This document shows, piece by piece, positions 15,420 through 25,793 of a stretch of 64,000 nt of DNA. A program made the translations under genes and the position numbers. This DNA is from Roseofilum capinflatum BLCC-M114 (GTDB lineage Bacteria > Cyanobacteriota > Cyanobacteriia > Cyanobacteriales > Desertifilaceae): the NCBI RefSeq assembly GCF_030068505.1, contig NZ_JAQOSO010000074.1:62001-126000 (forward strand), written 5' to 3'. Each line of letters begins with the position of its first letter. Within the stretch, counting starts at the first letter, position 1. The notes below the pieces were generated by a model, which saw nothing but the letters and a program-made list of their open reading frames with translations, did not search any database and was not told the origin of the DNA.

Positions 15420-16529
15420 CTAACTGCTCTGTCCTGGGACTAAGTTTTCTGCGCCTTCAATGACTTTCATCGAGATGATGCGATCGCCTTTTTTCAACTC
15501 TGGCAACACTTCCTCACCCTCAACCACATAGCCAAAACCAGCATAGCGACCATCCAACAGATTTAAGCCCGCAGGAGTCAATTCCGGTTCAAACAGGAAG
15601 AAGAAAAACTGAGATGAACCCCCATTCGGATCGTCATCCGGGCGAGCCATGCCTAGGGTTCCATAGGCAGAAAACGGCAATACCGGATCTTCCCGGTAGA
15701 GGCCAATTTCTTCTAGAGTAAACTCATAAATCGGTTCCGGTTCACTTTGAACCCGAATTTCTAAAGGAATAGTGCGCTCTTCTCCCGTGTCAGGATCGAC
15801 AAACCCCTCTTCTGGGCCGGGAGGATCGCCAAGTTGCAGCACATAGAATTCTTCCGCACGGGTAATCGGTAAACCATCATAAAACCCTCTGGAAACCAGA
15901 TCCACAAAGTTCCCAGCCGTCACCGGTGCATTATATCCATCAACGACAACCGTCAAGGTTCCTTTTTCTGTTTCAATTTCTACGGTTGCCCGTCCTTTTA
16001 ACTGAGGTAAGGCACTATAGTCGGAGGGGACTTCATAGGGAAACCCTTGCACCATCAGATTTTCCAGAACATCTACCTCAGAGAGGCAACTTTTTTGAGT
16101 CGCAAAGGCGGCCATTTTGTCTTGTTCTGCCACTTGATCCCGAAGGGTGTTGAGATCGGCACTCAGTTGGTCTAAAACGGCTTGAGCTTCAGAGTGCCGA
16201 GATTCCGGAATACTGGCTAAAATTTTTTCACTACGGGTGGAGACCAAAAAACTCGCTTCACTGAGGCTAGAGCTTGCCGCACTCCAACGTCTTCCCCGAA
16301 TGGGGGCCACAATCGACTCAATATCCCCTTGGATTTTAAAGATGGTGGGATTATCAATCGGTAGGGCATAGCGCAAAAGGGCATCGCCCTCGGTAATGGC
16401 ATCTCCACCAGGGAGGCGACTTTCTCGGTTCGGTGCTGCTTGAGTGGGGCTACTGAGTCCCACCCAACAGGTCAGGAGCAGCACAAAAACCAAGGTTGCC
16501 TTGAATAAGGACTTTAGACTATGAATCAT
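15420..16529 (-). CDS. Lumenal cyclophilin-type peptidyl-prolyl isomerase (CYP38/TLP40 type)
   Basis: The 369-residue precursor has a signal peptide that ends near PTQAAP. A helical N-terminal domain (about 45-165) precedes the cyclophilin domain (about 175-365), recognised by VEIETEKGTLTVVVDGYNAP, VTAGNFVDLVSRGFYDGLPI, GTLGMAR and SSQFFFFLFEPELTP. This architecture matches the cyanobacterial homologue of plant CYP38/TLP40, which helps assemble and maintain photosystem II in the thylakoid lumen. Several cyclophilin active-site residues are replaced (FFFF where active enzymes have FFI), so isomerase activity may be weak, as reported for CYP38. Confidence 0.9.
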   Translation of the reverse strand: MIHSLKSLFKATLVFVLLLTCWVGLSSPTQAAPNRESRLPGGDAITEGDALLRYALPIDNPTIFKIQGDIESIVAPIRGRRWSAASSSLSEASFLVSTRSEKILASIPESRHSEAQAVLDQLSADLNTLRDQVAEQDKMAAFATQKSCLSEVDVLENLMVQGFPYEVPSDYSALPQLKGRATVEIETEKGTLTVVVDGYNAPVTAGNFVDLVSRGFYDGLPITRAEEFYVLQLGDPPGPEEGFVDPDTGEERTIPLEIRVQSEPEPIYEFTLEEIGLYREDPVLPFSAYGTLGMARPDDDPNGGSSQFFFFLFEPELTPAGLNLLDGRYAGFGYVVEGEEVLPELKKGDRIISMKVIEGAENLVPGQSS

Positions 16530-16644
16530 GGAAATCTTATCGCGATCGCTTCACAAGTATCAGCTCTGGGTTGAGCAACCCTAGGCTTATCATCCCATAG
16601 ATGGGGACGGGGGGATTGGGAAGATCGAACATCAGGGCGATCGA

Positions 16645-18639
16645 TTATTTCATCGGTTCTGATCCTAGAGAAACCAAAGGAGAATAATCCTTAAGTCGCA
16701 CAGACTGTTGAGGCACGCCAATACCAATTCCCTCCTTTTCAAACACTAACTTCAGCCGCCGACGAAACTCACGAGCCACATCCCATTGTTTGATCGGTTG
16801 AGTTCGGATAAGGGCACGGATCAAAACCCCTTGGTGAGAAAGTTCATCCACTCCCAACATTTGCAAATCATCGGTAATAATATGCTCCCAGGCCGGTTCT
16901 TTTCTCATGGCTGAAGCCGTTTCTTCAATTAATTCCATCGCCCGATTTAAATCTGCATCATAGGCAATCACCACACTAAAATTCACCCGCGACCAATCCT
17001 TGGTCATATTGCGGACTATATCCACCGATCCATTGGGAATGGTAATGGCTTCTCCATCTAAATTTCGCAATTGGGTCATATATAAATTCAGCTTCTCTAC
17101 TAATCCACCTACCCCATTAATATCCACCACATCTCCAACTGCATAACGGTCATTCCACAAGATAAGAGCGCCATTGAGTAAATCTTGAACCGTATTTTGG
17201 GAAAACCAACTCAAGGTCACAGCAATTACCCCAAAACTTGCCAGGATCGTTGGCGAAAAACCCAATAACCGCAACGTCATTAGGATGCCAAGGGTGATAA
17301 AAATAAAGCTGGTCAGTTGAGTTAAGGCCGTTGAATAAGTATTCGCTCTTAAAGCATAGCGAGACGAGGAACTCGATTCCTGACGGGAGGAATATCTAGC
17401 CCATCGACTCAGAGACCATTCAATTAAGAAATCGCCCAGTTTATTGAAAACAATGATTAAGACCCACACCAGAGGTAAACTTAAACTTAACTCCCAGAAA
17501 AAATGTTGATAATTTCGGGTTTGAGGGTAGACATTAACTAAGGCAGCTCCTCCCCAAGACCAAATCAAAAATTGTACGGTCAAGAGTAATTGTAGAATGA
17601 GGTTGAGGAGGTTACGCTGTTGTTTCAGGAATGTGCGGCGCTTAATCAATAATTGAGGCAAGATTTGCAATATTGATTCTAATTGATTGGTTGTGTTATT
17701 CAGTTGTTTCCAAAATTCGGGGAGTTTAATATTGCCTTTTACGATCAATGCTAAGTTTTGAGGTAATGAGTCAGAAGAAGAGGTCTCGCCCTCGCTAGAC
17801 AAGGAGGTTAAGTTTTCTGATGAGGCCGATTCAGCATTGAAGGCGAGATTATTATCGAGTTCTTGAAGGGTGCGACGGAGTTTACGATCCCAAGCTTTGA
17901 TTAATCGGTAGATTACATAAATAGAGAGGCTGATAAAGATAATCCATAGGAGTCTTCTACCGACAGTCTTCAAAGGTTGAAAGGGGGTTTGGTATAGTTC
18001 TTCTCGCTCGGAGATGGAGTCCTGAAGTTGCTTCTGAATTTTATTTTTCCATTCTTCTGCTAAATTGGAAATTTGTTTTTCTGCGTAGCGAGCATCTAGT
18101 TCAGTGATGGTTACAATTTTACGAGAGACTAGACCTTCTTGATCGGGCAAAAAAACCACAGTTTGACCAAATAATTCTCCAACTTCTATTTTTATAGACG
18201 AAGAAGTATAAGTCTCGTCGGCTGCTTTCTGTTCCAGGTCATAGATTTGTTTAGAATTAATGATTCTATAGAGGGTATTTTGAATGTTTTTTGATCGTTC
18301 CTCTGCTGAAAGAATGTATTGATCTCCACTGTTGAGCTGATTTTCGGGCAAAGAGGTGACGGAAAACAAGAAGTTGCCATCGACATAGACCGGACTGCAT
18401 AAAATATTGCCACAATCATACATTTCATTAATATTCCACCCTAGGGCAGAGGTGGAGTGTTGAGGTTCTGATGTGGGGAAGAGGGGGAGCTGACTGAGGG
18501 CTGGAGACGTGCAAAGTCCAGATAAGATCAGAGCAACCATACAGACTCTGAGAATAAATTTCCAGATTCTGGAAGAACGTTGAATGGATCTTATGAGTCG
18601 GATGAGGTACATGATCAAAACTGAACTAAGGATGAACAA
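16645..18639 (-). CDS. MscS-family mechanosensitive channel
   Basis: The 664-residue membrane protein has an N-terminal signal/anchor and a periplasmic-like domain with two cysteines (YDCGNILCSP). A membrane segment lies near residue 230, a long polar linker follows, and then a block of hydrophobic helices (about 340-480) leads into the MscS core. The pore helix LASFGVIAVTLSWFSQNTVQDL and the beta domain YAVGDVVDINGVGGLVEKL with GEAITIPNG are diagnostic. It should open under membrane tension to release osmolytes. An in-frame ATG nine codons in (MYLIRLIRS) is an equally plausible start. Confidence 0.9.
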   Translation of the reverse strand: MFILSSVLIMYLIRLIRSIQRSSRIWKFILRVCMVALILSGLCTSPALSQLPLFPTSEPQHSTSALGWNINEMYDCGNILCSPVYVDGNFLFSVTSLPENQLNSGDQYILSAEERSKNIQNTLYRIINSKQIYDLEQKAADETYTSSSIKIEVGELFGQTVVFLPDQEGLVSRKIVTITELDARYAEKQISNLAEEWKNKIQKQLQDSISEREELYQTPFQPLKTVGRRLLWIIFISLSIYVIYRLIKAWDRKLRRTLQELDNNLAFNAESASSENLTSLSSEGETSSSDSLPQNLALIVKGNIKLPEFWKQLNNTTNQLESILQILPQLLIKRRTFLKQQRNLLNLILQLLLTVQFLIWSWGGAALVNVYPQTRNYQHFFWELSLSLPLVWVLIIVFNKLGDFLIEWSLSRWARYSSRQESSSSSRYALRANTYSTALTQLTSFIFITLGILMTLRLLGFSPTILASFGVIAVTLSWFSQNTVQDLLNGALILWNDRYAVGDVVDINGVGGLVEKLNLYMTQLRNLDGEAITIPNGSVDIVRNMTKDWSRVNFSVVIAYDADLNRAMELIEETASAMRKEPAWEHIITDDLQMLGVDELSHQGVLIRALIRTQPIKQWDVAREFRRRLKLVFEKEGIGIGVPQQSVRLKDYSPLVSLGSEPMK

Positions 18640-18843
18640 ATTGCTTTGATGATTATAAGAGATCTGTGGGCAGATGAGTGAATGGATTAAGATGGTGAAC
18701 GATAGTCTAAGATAAAGGGTTATGGAAGTTGGTTTAGAGACTCTGTTGAGCGATCGCCGCTTAGAGGTAACACAAAGGAGTCAGCAAGGGAATGACCCCA
18801 TATCCATCAGAAATGGTAAAATGATCGGGTAGTAAAATCGTAG

Positions 18844-18960
18844 TGCCGTGACAACCCTAAAATGGTGGGTTACGGCGGATTGATAGATTGCTGTCAGAGT
18901 CTAGGTTTTAGCCGCCTAACCCACCCTACGCTAATGCACTATTTTAGCTGTGTCATGGCA
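18844..18960. mobile_element. MITE-like 117-bp imperfect palindrome
   Basis: The outer arms (TGCCGTGACA...CTAAAATGGTG and its near-complement CACTATTTTAG...TGTCATGGCA) and the inner arms (GGTGGGTTACGGCGG / CCGCC-TAACCCACC) fold the whole unit into one long hairpin. It contains no coding frame. It lies between the MscS and ABC transporter genes, which are both on the minus strand. The layout resembles a non-autonomous miniature element. No clear target-site duplication was found. Confidence 0.55.
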
Positions 18961-18964
18961 GTAG

Positions 18965-18990
18965 GGTGCGTTAGCGAAGCGTAACGCACC
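18965..18990. repeat. Small hairpin repeat GGTGCGTTAGCG
   Basis: GGTGCGTTA pairs with TAACGCACC around a GCGAAGCG core. A near-identical copy is at 23253-23279. It abuts the 3' end of the ABC transporter gene, without a T-run. Confidence 0.8.
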
Positions 18991-19000
18991 AATCCTCTAT

Positions 19001-20797
19001 CTATGGGTTGGCTAAGACCGATTCTCCCATTTGAATGCGCCATAAACTGGCATACACACCATTACGAGCTAACAGGTCTTCATGACGACCGGATTCGATG
19101 ACTTTGCCGCGCTCCATGACGTTGATACAATGGGCGTTGCGGATGGTAGAGAGACGATGGGCGATCGCGATCGTCGTCCGATTCTGAGTGATGCGCTCTA
19201 ACGATCGCTGAATGGCGGCTTCCGTCTCATTATCTACCGCAGAGGTGGCTTCATCAAGGATCAGAATGGGAGGATCTTTCAAGATTGCACGGGCGATCGC
19301 CAATCGTTGCCGTTGTCCTCCGGATAATTTCTGACCTCGCTCCCCAACAATAGTATCGTATTTTTGCGGTAATTCCATAATAAAATCATGGGCTTCTGCC
19401 AAGGTTGCCGCCGCAATAATATCGGGTTCAGAAGCCTCGAATGTGCCATAGGCAATATTTTCGGCTACAGTTCCATGGAATAAGAAGACATCTTGGCTCA
19501 CTAACCCAATACAGCGCCGCAAATCCTCTAATCGTATTTTTTGCAACTCAATACCATCGAGAGTGATTGAGCCGTTTTGCACCTCATAGAGCCGCAAAAG
19601 CAGCTTGACTAGCGTACTTTTTCCCGAACCTGTAGAGCCGACAATGGCAAGGGTTTTGCCGGCGGGAATGGTGAAGGAGACCTGGTTTAAAACCGGCAGG
19701 CGATCGCGATAGGAAAAACTCACATCTTTCAACACCACTTCACCACGCACCGTCTCTAAAGGCAGGGGAGTATCTCCCGTATGAATGGCGATCGGTGTAT
19801 CCAATAATCCCATTACCCGGCGAGTAGAAGCCATGGCACGCTGACATAAATCTAAGGTATTTCCGAGGCGTGTCAGGGGCCAAAGTAACCGTTGAGTCAT
19901 AAACACCAGGGTACTATAGGTTCCCACCGCTAACGTGCCGTTGACTGCTTTTAAGCCGCCATAGAGTAAGATGCAGCTAAAACCGAGCAGAATTAACATC
20001 CGCACTAAAGGAATAAACGCCGCAGAATAGGCGATCGCCTCCTGGTTCGATCGCCGATAAGCCATTGAATCTTGTCCCACCCGCTTGACTTCGTAGGCTT
20101 CGGCGGTAAAACTTTTAATCGTGGTAATACCACTGAGATTATTCGCTAACCGATGATTGAGAAACCCTGCATTCTGACGCACTTGGGTATAGCGAGGAGC
20201 GAGAAACTTCTTATAGGCGATCGACCCCCAAATAATAAACGGCATGGGAACAAGGGTCATCCAAGCTACATCTGGCGCTAGGATTAAAAACATTGTGCCA
20301 ATGATTAAAACCGTGGTCGATACTTGAATCACCTCATTGGCTCCCACATCCAAAAACCGCTCTAATTGGTTAATATCATCATTGAGAATTGCCATTAACT
20401 CGCCCGTGCTGTGGTCTTCAAAATAGGCCAGGTCTAGGTTTTGTAAATGACTGTAGGCATCTAAGCGCAGATGATGTTGAATGGTTTGCGCCAAATTGCG
20501 CCACAATCGTTCATAGGCGTATTGAAATGCTGATTCTAAGCCCCAAACTAGGGCAGAAACCAAGGTGAGCAGCAAGAGTTGGGTAAAAATGTTGGTGATT
20601 CCCAGAGCGGCGATCGCTGAATTTTCCTGTTTAACCACCACATCCACAGCAATCCCAATTAAGACGGGAGGGGCAAGATCGAACACCTTATTGAGAATAG
20701 AGGTGGCGATCGCCAACCGAACTTGATTCTGATAGGGGCCACTATACTCGATTAAACGCTGGAGAGGAGAAGAACTCAATTTCACGGTTTTGGGCAT
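19001..20797 (-). CDS. ABC exporter, fused permease-ATPase (MsbA/HlyB-like half transporter)
   Basis: The 598-residue half transporter has six membrane helices (about 28-320) followed by the nucleotide-binding domain (about 350-590). Walker A GSTGSGKST, the Q-loop VSQDVFLF, signature LSGGQRQR, Walker B ILILDEAT and the switch histidine in IAHRLST are all intact, so the protein should be an active homodimeric or heterodimeric exporter. The substrate is unknown; lipids, polysaccharide precursors, peptides or drugs are all possible for this family. There is no accessory membrane-fusion gene beside it, so a type I secretion role for the RTX proteins at 38.9-44.6 kb is not supported. Confidence 0.9.
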   Translation of the reverse strand: MPKTVKLSSSPLQRLIEYSGPYQNQVRLAIATSILNKVFDLAPPVLIGIAVDVVVKQENSAIAALGITNIFTQLLLLTLVSALVWGLESAFQYAYERLWRNLAQTIQHHLRLDAYSHLQNLDLAYFEDHSTGELMAILNDDINQLERFLDVGANEVIQVSTTVLIIGTMFLILAPDVAWMTLVPMPFIIWGSIAYKKFLAPRYTQVRQNAGFLNHRLANNLSGITTIKSFTAEAYEVKRVGQDSMAYRRSNQEAIAYSAAFIPLVRMLILLGFSCILLYGGLKAVNGTLAVGTYSTLVFMTQRLLWPLTRLGNTLDLCQRAMASTRRVMGLLDTPIAIHTGDTPLPLETVRGEVVLKDVSFSYRDRLPVLNQVSFTIPAGKTLAIVGSTGSGKSTLVKLLLRLYEVQNGSITLDGIELQKIRLEDLRRCIGLVSQDVFLFHGTVAENIAYGTFEASEPDIIAAATLAEAHDFIMELPQKYDTIVGERGQKLSGGQRQRLAIARAILKDPPILILDEATSAVDNETEAAIQRSLERITQNRTTIAIAHRLSTIRNAHCINVMERGKVIESGRHEDLLARNGVYASLWRIQMGESVLANP

Positions 20798-20864
20798 GGG
20801 GTAGAGAATTTGACTTCAATGAGTGTAACAAGAGAATTCTCGCTATTACCAGTGCCCACATAAA

Positions 20865-20892
20865 AGCAGCTTGTTCTAATGAACAAGCTGCT
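20865..20892 (-). terminator. Intrinsic terminator, minus strand (groEL side)
   Basis: A perfect 12-bp stem (AGCAGCTTGTTC with its complement) closes a four-base loop and is followed on the minus strand by TTTTATG. It lies about 300 nt past the groEL stop, beyond the repeat block. It is the only good terminator in that gap. Confidence 0.7.
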
Positions 20893-20937
20893 CAGAAAAA
20901 ACTAGGTGATATCATGTCCGCTAAATCAGCTATAACA

Positions 20938-21134
20938 AGTCATTGCGTTTCGGCTGTCGCCGACATGAATACGAAGTATGCGCGTTTCGGCTGTCGCCGA
21001 CATGAAAGCGAAGCTTGCGTGAAACGTAAAGCGCGAGTGGAACGGAGTGAAATGAAGCAATCTCGATCATCTCGATAATTGTAGCGTTAGCGAAGCTTGC
21101 GCGAAGCGCGAATGCTTCCCTGCGGTCGCAATGA
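20938..21134. repeat. Composite repeat element between ABC transporter and groEL genes
   Basis: The ends GTCATTGCG and CGCAATGAC are inverted, and GAAGCAATCTC with GAATGCTTC forms an inner partial arm. Inside, a 25-nt unit beginning GCGTTTCGGCTGTCGCC occurs twice (20945-20969 and 20982-21006). Positions 20982-21026 are an exact 45-nt reverse complement of 60009-60053. The outer arms match those of the 84-bp hairpin at 23403-23486, so the element looks like that hairpin with further repeats nested in it. With the terminator at 20865 it fills the 391-nt gap. Confidence 0.75.
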
Positions 21135-21188
21135 CATCTATTTAACCGGACATCATATGAAATGGATGGGAAAACCGTCCATAGGCAA

Positions 21189-22868
<1,680 letters not shown>

Positions 22869-22902
22869 TTAGGGTTAGGTTTACCTGATATCATCAGACG
22901 CT

Positions 22903-22929
22903 TTAGCACTCTCTTGGTTAGAGTGCTAA
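22903..22929 (-). promoter_or_regulatory. CIRCE operator (HrcA site) of groEL
   Basis: TTAGCACTC, nine spacer bases, then GAGTGCTAA: a perfect match to the CIRCE consensus. It lies 40 nt upstream of the groEL start codon, the usual position for repression by HrcA and release on heat shock. Confidence 0.97.
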
Positions 22930-23092
22930 CCTCTTCCACATATATCAGGTTTGGGTCAAGTTTCGAGGTAGGGATATCCACACATGGAATGGGGGGAGTG
23001 GGTACACTCCGACAAGATCCCCACAACTTCCCTTAAAAAGGATCGATCGCCCAAAATGCCCTAAAGCACAATACTATACAGCGCTTCACGCT

Positions 23093-23121
23093 AGGCAAAA
23101 GGCAAGAGGCAAAAGGCAAAA
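23093..23121. repeat. Heptamer short tandem repeat (AGGCAAA)
   Basis: About four AGGCAAA-type units lie in the 638-nt groEL upstream region. They interrupt a segment that is present without the insert at 23954-24003. Confidence 0.8.
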
Positions 23122-23252
23122 GTCTTGTTGCAAAAGGTTTTTAGCGTTCAACCCTGTATTCCATAACAGAGCAAAGTGCTGTAATACCCATGGTTATCCT
23201 TTTTTTCCCTTCAATTCAGGATATTATGTCTGGCTCAACAGCCGAATTGTAG

Positions 23253-23279
23253 GGTGCGTTAGCGAAAGCGTAACGCACC
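23253..23279. repeat. Small hairpin repeat GGTGCGTTAGCG, second copy
   Basis: Same hairpin as at 18965-18990, with one extra A in the loop. No gene is attached to it. Confidence 0.8.
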
Positions 23280-23338
23280 TACTACTGAGAATACAACTAA
23301 GGTGGATACACCCAGATTGATCTACAAAAATGGTATCT

Positions 23339-23366
23339 GTAGGGGCGAACGGCCGTTCGCCCCTAC
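23339..23366. repeat. 28-nt perfect palindrome (GTAGGGGCGAACGG and complement)
   Basis: The two 14-nt halves are exact reverse complements. An identical copy is at 59076-59103, and a variant forms the ftsH terminator at 28942. Related GTAGGGGCGAA hairpins occur at 38816 and 48978. Confidence 0.9.
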
Positions 23367-23402
23367 AACCATATCTCACTCTTATCTGAATCAAATATAA
23401 TT

Positions 23403-23486
23403 GTCATTGCGACCGGAGGGAAGCAATCTCTAAGATTTGGAGATTGTAGAGATTGCTTCGTTCCGCTCCGCTCCACTCGCAATGAC
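23403..23486. repeat. 84-bp imperfect hairpin element
   Basis: GTCATTGCGA and TCGCAATGAC form the ends, and GAAGCAATCTC with GAGATTGCTTC an inner arm. It abuts the 3' end of the hypothetical gene at 23501. The same outer arms bound the element at 20938-21134. Confidence 0.75.
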
Positions 23487-23500
23487 TGGATTTAATTCAC

Positions 23501-23854
23501 TTAGGGCTTTTTCTGGAGAGCTTGCATTTCTTCTTGCACGCTCATGCCAATTTGAAGAGCTTGACCAAACAAATCACCATATTGACTCGCTTCCTCGCTC
23601 ATTTGCAAAATCTTTAAAGGTTCTAGGTTCATATTAAAGTCAGTTGACCGAAGGTTAGGGTTTTCGCGAAATGTCTTTTCAATTCTTAAGGCACAAATGA
23701 GATCGGCTCTCATTATCCTCAATGCTTCGATCATTTGTTCTTTATTGTTCAATCGCTTTGTCCCACCAGAACACTGTGCTTCATCTAATGCATCTACTGC
23801 ATCAAGTAGCGAATTATAATAAGTACAATCTCCTAAATATAGAGTCGTCAGCAC
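23501..23854 (-). CDS. Hypothetical helical protein
   Basis: The 117-residue product starts MLTTLYLGDCTYY and is mostly predicted helix, with many Leu, Glu, Ala and Met heptad-like positions. This suggests a small helical bundle. It has no signal peptide or membrane segment. I do not recognise it. It is an orphan: groEL is more than 600 nt away and the M15 gene is on the other strand. Partial direct repeats (near 23047-23080 and 23954-23984) flank the region, so it could have arrived with a mobile or duplicated block. Whether it is expressed cannot be told from sequence. Confidence 0.5.
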   Translation of the reverse strand: MLTTLYLGDCTYYNSLLDAVDALDEAQCSGGTKRLNNKEQMIEALRIMRADLICALRIEKTFRENPNLRSTDFNMNLEPLKILQMSEEASQYGDLFGQALQIGMSVQEEMQALQKKP

Positions 23855-24025
23855 TTACATATAGGAAATGTTGTTTTTGTTCCTCGCAATAACACAAATG
23901 GATGATTGGGTATAAACCCTAGTTGTGCTAAAGATACATCTATTCTACCCAAATCGCCCAAAATGCCCCAAAGCGCAATACTATAATACCCATGTTTATC
24001 CTTTGCTCATTAGGCCAGATGCTCC

Positions 24026-25687
24026 ATGACCCGATTATCACCAGATGAACGTAACGCCCTGTACACCGTGGAGTCGGAACGGGTGGGCATTCATAAATCG
24101 ATTTTGGCAGGATTATATGAGGTGCAGCAAAAACCCCAACTTCAGGATGGAGAAACGGGGCTGGGAATTTCCCCGGCTAACCGTATTGCTCTAGAATCCG
24201 TTGATGAGTTTGAAGGTCAGGTCATCTATGCCGCCAATACAATAAGGGTAATTACGGATACACTAATTAGTCAAGGATGGCAAGGGGACGACCTTTGGGA
24301 TACGACTCTGGGTTACTACAGCAAGAAATTTATTGAGCGGGTGGCCGAGGGCTATTCGCCGCCACCCCAGGAAGTCAAAGCAGCCCGTTTAGAGCCTTGT
24401 GATGGTAAAAAGCTGTATGAAATTTATGTCGAAGACTTGCAAACGGACTATAGCCTCGAAAACCTGCCCTCGAATCTCTCCTATTTGGATATTGCCCTGT
24501 TATCTCTGGTCGAGCGCATCCCCCAATATTATCAAGGCTTACCTCATCAACGGGATGGTCTGCTAGAGGTGTTTCGGATCTGGCGTAACTTTGATACCCG
24601 TGAAGAGGCGATCGCCGCTCTCACCGAAGTTCCCCCCTCCACAGCCCCCAACTGGGAAGAAACCCATGTTGATCCGCCCCTGCTGCAATTTCTCTCCCGT
24701 CTCTCTCGCAATTATCTCGGCTATCCCCATCAACGGGAAGCCCTGATCCGTCTCACCCAACTCTGGCGCAACCTGGACTCTAGGGAAGAAGCCATATCCT
24801 CCTTGGAACGGGACACCTCCCCCGAACCCGCCCTCTTTTATCTCGACCCCGCTCTGATTGCCTTTGCCCAACGGGTTCCCCAATACTACACCGGTCGCGG
24901 ATACCAGCGCCAAGCCCTCACCGAAGCCTTCCGCATCTGGCGCAAACTCTCCTCCCGCACGGCAGCCTTAGCCGATTTAGGCTTAGAGGTCAAGATGCTC
25001 AGAACCAGCAGCACCGACCCCAATGTACTCGCCAATACCGCCGCCCAACTGGATCGGGAACTGCTCGGTTTTATCAAGCGTGTCCCTTTTGCCTACACCG
25101 AAGAAGAGCATCAGCGCAATGCCCTGATTCGTATGGTACAACTGTGGCGAGGACTGGACTCGCGGGAAATTGCTATCTATACCCTGTTTGAAGACCTGAA
25201 GCGGATGAATAACACTCACCGCAATAGCCCGGATGCTCCTCGCCAACCGGGGCCCGTGGTTTTACCACCCCGTCCCAGCCGTTGGACACCCGACAATATT
25301 CAACTCCATGCTTCTATTATTCCCGGAGGCTATTTTACTTGGGCTGAAGCTACCCATGGCGGGACGCGAGTGCCTCCCAATCAATCCACGGTTAATGCTA
25401 TTGTCAGAATAGCAGTTTTAGCACAACAGGCCCGCGATCGCATCGGTCGCCCCTTCTTTATCACCAGTTGGTATCGTCCCCCCGATATTAATCACCGAGT
25501 TGGCGGAGTGTCTAATAGTCGGCATATCGTCGGAGATGCCATAGACTTTTACTGTGACGGACTCACCGGAAATCAAATTTATTGGTTCCTCGATCCCTGG
25601 TGGCCTGGGGGTTTAGGTCGATATCAGAGATACCCCTATATCGCCCATATTGACGCTCGTAGCTATCGAGCGCGATGGATTCGCTAA
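24026..25687 (+). CDS. M15-type peptidase domain protein with four-fold repeat
   Basis: This 553-residue protein has three parts. Residues 1-150 form an N-terminal domain without a familiar motif. Four tandem repeats of about 60-70 residues follow (roughly 155-400), each with the pattern Y/F-x-x-x-x-H/Y-Q-R-x-A/G-L, then LWR or IWR and an SREEA/TREEA-like end. The C-terminal domain (about 420-553) carries the zinc triad of peptidase M15: H500 and D507 in SRHIVGDAID, and H541 in YIAHID. That family cleaves D-Ala peptide bonds in peptidoglycan. No signal peptide is seen, which is odd for a wall enzyme. The next gene encodes a membrane protein on the same strand 106 nt downstream. Confidence 0.75.
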   Translation: MTRLSPDERNALYTVESERVGIHKSILAGLYEVQQKPQLQDGETGLGISPANRIALESVDEFEGQVIYAANTIRVITDTLISQGWQGDDLWDTTLGYYSKKFIERVAEGYSPPPQEVKAARLEPCDGKKLYEIYVEDLQTDYSLENLPSNLSYLDIALLSLVERIPQYYQGLPHQRDGLLEVFRIWRNFDTREEAIAALTEVPPSTAPNWEETHVDPPLLQFLSRLSRNYLGYPHQREALIRLTQLWRNLDSREEAISSLERDTSPEPALFYLDPALIAFAQRVPQYYTGRGYQRQALTEAFRIWRKLSSRTAALADLGLEVKMLRTSSTDPNVLANTAAQLDRELLGFIKRVPFAYTEEEHQRNALIRMVQLWRGLDSREIAIYTLFEDLKRMNNTHRNSPDAPRQPGPVVLPPRPSRWTPDNIQLHASIIPGGYFTWAEATHGGTRVPPNQSTVNAIVRIAVLAQQARDRIGRPFFITSWYRPPDINHRVGGVSNSRHIVGDAIDFYCDGLTGNQIYWFLDPWWPGGLGRYQRYPYIAHIDARSYRARWIR

Positions 25688-25793
25688 GAGGGTCGATTAG
25701 ATTTTAGAGATTCTTCAGGATCGATCCTCTCAGAAAACACGCTGAAAAAGAACGAACGCCTACAATAGAACAAAGCTCCTAGTCGGTATCCAT

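Noticed and set aside
18722-18830. Short plus-strand open frame beginning MEVGLETLLSDRR
   Set aside because: About 35 codons, no ribosome binding site, no known small protein.
19001-20797. ABC exporter as the secretion system for the RTX proteins
   Set aside because: No membrane-fusion partner or N-terminal C39-like domain, and it lies 18 kb away.
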